Part shown: piece after piece, positions 59,638-64,000 of the stretch
Numbering within the stretch: position 1 is the first letter of the stretch
Layout: every line of letters begins with the position of its first letter
Origin: an uncultured Clostridia bacterium
GTDB lineage: Bacteria; Bacillota; Clostridia; UBA1381
Reading direction: 5' to 3'
Length of the DNA: 64,000 nt
Assembly: GCA_934444735.1 (NCBI GenBank)
Contig: CAKSDE010000001.1
Coordinates: forward strand, 248,001-312,000
Translations under genes and position numbers: made by a program
Notes under the pieces: model-generated
Told to the model about the DNA's origin: nothing
Seen by the model: only the letters and a program-made list of their open reading frames with translations
The model's database searches: none

Positions 59638-59928
59638 GGCTGTTTAAAAAATCAATTGATTTTTTAAACAGCCTTTGCTTTTTGGAGGGGATAGGAAAAA
59701 AGCTTTGGAATTAACAAACTGAGCCAAAGCTTTAGCTTGGGGTTACCCGACGGCGTACACGGGTACGCCGAGCGGCTCAGTTTGTTGATAACAAGAAAAG
59801 AAATAAATTTATGAAAAATCATATTTTTGATTTTTTTACCTTTGTCAAATCGAACTGCAATATTTATATTTCCTGTAATATTTACTTTTTTGTTCTTTTC
59901 TTGTGTTCCGGAGTTTTTTAACATCCCC
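59638..59928. repeat. MITE-like repeat element, copy C, between convergent genes
   Basis: Same orientation as copy B. It begins with a palindrome (GGCTGTTTAAAAAATCAATT and inverse, 59638-59676) and ends with GGAGTTTTTTAACATCCCC, one base before the metA stop codon. Shared interior segments include AGCTTTGGAATTAACAAACT and GGCGTACACGGGTACGCC. It lies between convergent fucI and metA, and the palindrome should terminate both transcripts. Confidence 0.88.
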
Positions 59929-59929
59929 T

Positions 59930-60847
59930 TTATTTAATTCTTTCGATGTCATACGGTGTTATCTGGTATACGAAGTAGTTGAGCCAATTTGAAAAGAGAA
60001 GATTTGCGTGACTGCGCCAACGCACAATCGGCGGCTTTGACGGATTATTGTCGGGGAAATAATTCGCGGGAACTTGCGGATTTATACCCTTTGCCAGATC
60101 TCTTTGATATTCCTCGGCTAAGGTGGTTGCGTCATATTCCGAATGACCGGTCACAAAAATTCTTCTGCCGCCTTTGGAAAATACGATATATACTCCCGCC
60201 TCGTCTGATTCTGCGAGAATTTCAAGATCCTTAATCTTTTTTATATCCTCTTTTCTTACCTCGGTATAGCGCGAATGAGGTGCGTAAAACTCACTGTCGA
60301 ATCCGCGGACGATTTTTGCGGTTTTTCTGATAACTCTGTGCTTAAAAACGCCAGAGCATTTATGCTCCAGTGAATATTTCGGAATACCGTAATGGTAGAA
60401 TAACCCTGCCTGCGCCGCCCAGCAGATATGGAGCGTTGATGTAACGTGAGTGGTGGTCCAGTCCATGATTTCTTCAAGCTCGTCCCAATAATCGACATCG
60501 GAAAAGTCGAGATTTTCAACCGGTGCACCGGTGATAATCATTCCGTCGTATTTTGAGTCTTTTATATCACTGAAATTCTTGTAAAAGGTTTTCAAGTGAT
60601 TATCGGGCGTGTTTTTTGAATTGTGTGACTGCATTTTCAATAAGTCTATCTCGACCTGAAGAGGTGAATTACTCAAAAGGCGTAAAAGCTGTGTTTCTGT
60701 TGTGATTTTTGTCGGCATGAGATTCACTATGGCAATTTTTAGAGGACGTATATCCTGGTGCATGGCTTTTTTCTCACTCATTACAAAAATGTTTTCATTA
60801 CGAAGCTGTTTGGTTGCCGGAAGAGAATCCGGAATTTTTATCGGCAT
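59930..60847 (-). CDS. metA: Homoserine O-acyltransferase MetA, probably acetyl-CoA-dependent
   Basis: 305 residues, starting MPIKIPDSLPATKQLRNENI at ATG 60847 with AGGAGG upstream. The catalytic Cys is in HICWAAQAGL; later His/Glu residues occur in TGHSEYDATTLAEEYQRD. The specificity position reads GAPVENL: Glu in this loop is reported to select acetyl-CoA, whereas Gly selects succinyl-CoA. The product is therefore probably O-acetylhomoserine for methionine synthesis. The leader is short and I see no SAM riboswitch. Confidence 0.92.
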   Translation of the reverse strand: MPIKIPDSLPATKQLRNENIFVMSEKKAMHQDIRPLKIAIVNLMPTKITTETQLLRLLSNSPLQVEIDLLKMQSHNSKNTPDNHLKTFYKNFSDIKDSKYDGMIITGAPVENLDFSDVDYWDELEEIMDWTTTHVTSTLHICWAAQAGLFYHYGIPKYSLEHKCSGVFKHRVIRKTAKIVRGFDSEFYAPHSRYTEVRKEDIKKIKDLEILAESDEAGVYIVFSKGGRRIFVTGHSEYDATTLAEEYQRDLAKGINPQVPANYFPDNNPSKPPIVRWRSHANLLFSNWLNYFVYQITPYDIERIK

Positions 60848-60880
60848 GGTAATTCCTCCTTTAGTTATGTCAATACTTAG

Positions 60881-60909
60881 ATTGTACCATATTTTGAGAG
60901 AAAATACAA
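60881..60909 (-). promoter_or_regulatory. Promoter of metA
   Basis: On the minus strand TTGTAT (60909-60904) and TACAAT (60886-60881) are 17 bases apart, about 34 bases before the ATG. Confidence 0.65.
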
Positions 60910-61009
60910 GAATAACTTTGTGTATTTTGTCAGAATTATAACGAATCGGCATGAAAGGGTAAACAAACTTATACAATAGATAGAAAATGAGATTATTTTA
61001 AAATGCCGA

Positions 61010-61038
61010 TTGACTTATTATAAAATATATAGTATAAT
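61010..61038 (+). promoter_or_regulatory. Promoter of serC-serA
   Basis: TTGACT (61010-61015), 17-base spacer, TATAAT (61033-61038). Confidence 0.75.
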
Positions 61039-61066
61039 AGTATATAGTTAATTATATAACGAACAT

Positions 61067-61100
61067 AGGTAATTGTAAAACTAACGTTTTCCAATTACCT
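61067..61100 (+). repeat. Hairpin element in the serC leader (copy 2 of the 28-bp repeat)
   Basis: AGGTAATTG-T-AAAAC-TAAC-GTTTT-C-CAATTACCT forms a 14-bp stem with one mismatch and a four-base loop. The central 28 bases (61070-61097) are identical to 52705-52678 on the minus strand. Confidence 0.85.
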
Positions 61101-61134
61101 GATATAACGAATAAAATCGGAGGTTTGAGTAAAG

Positions 61135-62217
61135 ATGAGCAGAGTTTACAATTTTTCGGCAGGTCCTTCAATGCTGCCGGTAGAGGTTCTGGAGAAAGCA
61201 CAGAGAGAGATGGTTGAGTACGGTACAGCAGGAATGTCCGTTATGGAGATGAGCCACCGTTCAAATGACTATCAGGAAATCATAAATTCGGCAGAGGCGC
61301 TTGTGCGTGAGCTTATGGACGTACCCGATAATTACAAGGTTTTGTTTTTGCAGGGCGGCGGTTCGAGCCAATTTGCGATGATTCCTTTGAATTTGGGAAA
61401 CAAGAATAAAAAGTGTGATATTGTTATTACAGGTCAGTGGGCTAAAAAAGCTGCCCAGGAGGCAGAAAAGTTTATAACCGTAAATAAGGTTGCGTCATCT
61501 GCCGATAAGACATTCAGTTACATACCGAAATTAGATAAATCAACATTTTCAAAGGACGCAGACTATTTCTATATCTGCTATAATAACACAATTTACGGAA
61601 CAAAGTATCATGAGCTGCCCGATACGGGAGATATTCCGCTTGTTGCCGATATTTCATCTATGGCGATGTCTGAGGTTATTGATGTTAAGAAGTTCGGTCT
61701 GCTTTTTGCAGGCGCACAGAAAAACCTCGGCCCTGCGGGTGTTACGCTTGTAATCGTAAGAGAAGATCTTATCGGAAACGCAATGGATATTACACCGACA
61801 ATGTTCGATTATTCGATTCATGCAGCTAACGGCTCAATGTACAACACTCCGCCTACATACGGAATTTATATGTTAAAGCTCGTTTTGGAGTGGATAAAGG
61901 AAAAGGGCGGAATCGCAGCATTGCAAAAGCTAAACGAAGAAAAAGCTGCAATATTGTATGATTTTCTTGATAATTCAAAGCTTTTCAGAGGAACTGTTGT
62001 TCCGGAGGATCGTTCTTTGATGAATATTCCGTTTGTAACGGGAGATCAGGATTTGGACGCTAAATTTGTAAAAGAGGCAAAGGCGGCAGGATTTGTAAAC
62101 CTGAAAGGTCACCGTACAGTCGGCGGAATGAGAGCAAGCATCTATAATGCAATGCCTAAAGAGGGCGTTATCAAGCTTGTTGAATTTATGAAGAAGTTTG
62201 AAGAAGAAAATAAATAA
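61135..62217 (+). CDS. serC: Phosphoserine aminotransferase
   Basis: SerC makes 3-phosphoserine from 3-phosphohydroxypyruvate and glutamate with pyridoxal phosphate. 360 residues begin VYNFSAGPSMLPVEVLEKAQ; the PLP lysine is in FAGAQKNLGPAGVT and TYGIYMLKLVLEW is family-typical. Full length. It is followed by serA, so two steps of serine synthesis are in one operon; serB is not in the window. Confidence 0.96.
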   Translation: MSRVYNFSAGPSMLPVEVLEKAQREMVEYGTAGMSVMEMSHRSNDYQEIINSAEALVRELMDVPDNYKVLFLQGGGSSQFAMIPLNLGNKNKKCDIVITGQWAKKAAQEAEKFITVNKVASSADKTFSYIPKLDKSTFSKDADYFYICYNNTIYGTKYHELPDTGDIPLVADISSMAMSEVIDVKKFGLLFAGAQKNLGPAGVTLVIVREDLIGNAMDITPTMFDYSIHAANGSMYNTPPTYGIYMLKLVLEWIKEKGGIAALQKLNEEKAAILYDFLDNSKLFRGTVVPEDRSLMNIPFVTGDQDLDAKFVKEAKAAGFVNLKGHRTVGGMRASIYNAMPKEGVIKLVEFMKKFEEENK

Positions 62218-62300
62218 CATGGAATGTTAAAAAAACTCCGGAACGCAAGATAAAGAAACAAAGTTGTTTAAAAAGCAATTGACTTTTTTAACATTTCACA
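62218..62300. repeat. Truncated fragment of the MITE-like element between serC and serA
   Basis: GGAATGTTAAAAAAACTCCGG followed by AACGCAAG corresponds to the outer end of copies B and C read inversely. A palindrome-like TTAAAAAGCAATTGACTTTTT ends it. The interior of the full element is missing. Unlike the other copies it lies between co-directional genes. Confidence 0.7.
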
Positions 62301-62330
62301 TAAAATAATAAAAAAGGAGAGCGGTTTAAT

Positions 62331-63494
62331 ATGTATAATATTTTAACCTTAAATAAGATCGCAAGCTGCGGTTTGGAACAGCTTGCTCCCGATAAATATA
62401 CTGTTACGGACGATACCAATACATCGCCCGACGGTATCATTTTAAGAAGCTTTGCAATGCATGATATGGAACTCCCAAATACTTTGCAGGCAGTTGCAAG
62501 AGCAGGTGCCGGCACGAACAATATCCCTATAGATAAGTGCTCTGAAAAGGGAATTATAGTATTTAATACTCCGGGCGCAAACGCAAATGCGGTAAAAGAG
62601 CTTGTGATTGCAGGACTATTCATGGCGTCAAGAAAAATAACCGACGGTATCGCATGGGCGAATACTCTGACGGGTGATGATGTAGCAAAGCAGGTTGAAA
62701 AGGGTAAATCCAACTTTGCCGGACAGGAAATTCAGGGAAAGACACTCGGCGTTATAGGCTTGGGTGCAATCGGTGTTTTGGTTGCAAATGCCGCACGTCA
62801 TTTGGGAATGAATGTTATCGGATATGATCCGTATCTTTCGGTAGATTATGCATGGAGACTCTCAAGCCATATCAAAAAGGCGAAAACTCAGCAGGAGGTA
62901 TTCGAGCAGGCTGACTATGTGACAATACACGTACCTCTGACACCCGATACGAAGAATATGATCAATAACAGCGCAATTGCACAGATGAAGGACGGTGTAA
63001 GAATCCTGAATTTTGCAAGAGGCGAATTGGTGAATAATGATGATATAAAGAGCGCTTTGGCATCTGGTAAGGTTTCGGCTTATGTTGTCGATTTCCCGAA
63101 TGCGGAAACGGTAAATCAGCCGGGAATAATAGCAATACCACATTTGGGTGCGTCTACCGTTGAATCGGAGGATAACTGTGCGGTTATGGCGGCAAGCGAG
63201 CTTGCAGACTATCTGGAAAACGGAAATATTTTAAATTCGGTGAATTTCCCGAATTGCTCACTGCCCGAGGGCGGATTGGGAAGAATTGCGGTAATTCACA
63301 AGAACATTCCGAACATGATAACGCAGTTTGCAAAGGTATTTTCAGATGTTAATATCAACATCTCGGAAATGATCAATAAGAGCAAGAAGGATAATGCATA
63401 TACTCTGATAAATACCGATGATATTATAACAAATGATTTGGTTGACAAATTAAAGGGCATTGACGGAGTTATAAAGGTAAGAGTTATAAAATAA
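62331..63494 (+). CDS. serA: D-3-phosphoglycerate dehydrogenase
   Basis: SerA catalyses the first step of serine synthesis. The 387-residue protein has the NAD-binding motif GVIGLGAIGVLVANAARHLG, the catalytic Arg/Glu/His regions (RILNFARGELVNN and IPHLGASTVESEDN) and a C-terminal ACT domain (about residues 315-387, VNINISEMINKSKKDNAY). The ACT domain suggests serine feedback. It is the short type without an ASB domain. An AAGGAGAGCGG-type site precedes the ATG. Confidence 0.94.
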   Translation: MYNILTLNKIASCGLEQLAPDKYTVTDDTNTSPDGIILRSFAMHDMELPNTLQAVARAGAGTNNIPIDKCSEKGIIVFNTPGANANAVKELVIAGLFMASRKITDGIAWANTLTGDDVAKQVEKGKSNFAGQEIQGKTLGVIGLGAIGVLVANAARHLGMNVIGYDPYLSVDYAWRLSSHIKKAKTQQEVFEQADYVTIHVPLTPDTKNMINNSAIAQMKDGVRILNFARGELVNNDDIKSALASGKVSAYVVDFPNAETVNQPGIIAIPHLGASTVESEDNCAVMAASELADYLENGNILNSVNFPNCSLPEGGLGRIAVIHKNIPNMITQFAKVFSDVNINISEMINKSKKDNAYTLINTDDIITNDLVDKLKGIDGVIKVRVIK

Positions 63495-63531
63495 AGAGCA
63501 GAGTAAAAGGGGACTTTTTTCTGACTCCTTA

Positions 63532-63561
63532 AAAGGCGGTGTTTTTACACCGCCTTTTTTG
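63532..63561 (+). terminator. Terminator of the serC-serA unit
   Basis: AAAAGGCGGTGT pairs with ACACCGCCTTTT across a four-base loop, followed by T residues. Confidence 0.9.
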
Positions 63562-63630
63562 CTTGACTTGCAGTCAATTTGGATATATAATTAGAGTATA
63601 AGAAGATTTAAAGGAGAGGGGATTTAAGTG

Positions 63631-64000
63631 ATGTTAGAGATTGATTCGGAAAGCGGTCAAAATAAGCCGCGGTATTTTAATATAAAATACGGAGAAAAGA
63701 AGCCGTGCCATTTTCAGCCGTACTTTGCAAAGAAAATGATGGATTTGCCTATATATCTGGCAGGGTTCGGGATACGCTATCCTCAGGAACCGCGTGATTT
63801 CGGCAGGGAAAGTTGGCTGGAGTATCCTGCACTTTTATTTTGCACAGAGGGAAAGGGCGAATGTTGGCTGGAGGGGGAGTATTATGAAATGACGCCGGGT
63901 ATGGGCATTATTCAGACGCCCGGAATGCATATGAAGTATCATGCGACAGCGGAGGTTTTTACTACATATTTCATACAGGTGGACGGAGGACTTAAGAATA
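63631..64000 (+). CDS. Start of an AraC-type regulator (N-terminal ligand-binding domain), cut by the window end
   Basis: An open frame runs from ATG 63631 (after AAGGAGAGGGG) to the end of the window without a stop, giving 123 residues. The part LPIYLAGFGIRYPQEPRDFG followed by LLFCTEGKGECWLEGEYYEM and GIIQTPGMHMKYHA is the usual N-terminal cupin of AraC-family sugar regulators. The DNA-binding domain would lie outside the window, so the call rests on the cupin pattern alone. Confidence 0.7.
   Translation, partial: MLEIDSESGQNKPRYFNIKYGEKKPCHFQPYFAKKMMDLPIYLAGFGIRYPQEPRDFGRESWLEYPALLFCTEGKGECWLEGEYYEMTPGMGIIQTPGMHMKYHATAEVFTTYFIQVDGGLKN

Noticed and set aside
60848..61009. SAM riboswitch before metA
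   Set aside because: The promoter at 60881-60909 leaves a leader of only about 25-30 bases, too short for a SAM aptamer.
1..64000. Integrated prophage or autonomous transposon
   Set aside because: No integrase, transposase, phage structural gene or att-like duplication was recognised in the window.

Overview
The window is chromosomal DNA of an anaerobic, endospore-forming member of the Clostridia, probably a gut bacterium. Sporulation genes (sigK, spoIIR, sleB-ypeB), a clostridial rnfCDGEAB operon, a trimeric NADH-dependent [FeFe] hydrogenase, a glycyl radical enzyme with its activase, two GH2 beta-galactosidase-family enzymes and an L-fucose isomerase support this. The species cannot be named from the sequence. 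No rRNA, tRNA, CRISPR array, prophage or autonomous transposase was seen.

Layout. 1-5.7 kb: a YitT membrane protein, a MalT/LuxR-type regulator, a zinc polyol dehydrogenase and a PfkB sugar kinase. 5.7-9.1 kb: sporulation and germination genes. 9.3-11.6 kb: a polar amino acid ABC transporter whose binding protein looks circularly permuted. 11.9-13.8 kb (minus): an unusual operon eutS-eutP-ireB-PHP phosphatase, holding two orphan microcompartment genes. 14.3-23.1 kb: the hydrogenase locus (HydC, HydB, HydA plus a sensory-type hydrogenase, two DRTGG proteins, two HATPase proteins and a PHP protein). It contains one tandem-repeat array and ends in a second, related array. 23.6-28.5 kb: AraC regulator, GH2 enzyme, MATE exporter. 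28.7-30 kb: infC-rpmI-rplT with an attenuator-like leader and a non-AUG start. 30.2-38.7 kb: the Rnf complex, a ComEC-like MBL protein, FtsH and a NodB-like deacetylase. 39-44 kb: a sigma factor with a membrane partner, AzlCD, an unknown membrane protein and argS. 44.3-50.4 kb: LacZ, MarR-TauE, an Mrp ATPase and GalE. 50.6-53.3 kb: PHP, SGNH hydrolase and BioY. 53.6-59.6 kb: diol-dehydratase-type glycyl radical enzyme, short activase, NodB-like protein and FucI. 59.9-63.5 kb: metA, serC and serA, then the start of an AraC-type regulator cut by the window edge.

The genes fit a sugar fermenter. Host or plant sugars (beta-galactosides, fucose, polyols) are opened by LacZ/GH2, FucI, polyol dehydrogenase and kinase. 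Reducing power leaves through the HydABC hydrogenase and Rnf, which exchange electrons between NADH and ferredoxin. Fucose-derived 1,2-propanediol could be dehydrated by the glycyl radical enzyme.

The non-coding DNA is the most unusual part. (i) A cloverleaf-forming, internally duplicated leader element sits directly at the start of two transcripts (38.8 and 53.4 kb), with different stem sequences but preserved pairing. (ii) Tandem 108-116 bp repeats occur twice in the hydrogenase locus. (iii) A roughly 265-290 bp MITE-like element lies between convergent genes at three places and acts as a terminator, with remnants at two more. (iv) A 28-bp hairpin is identical in two unrelated 5' leaders.
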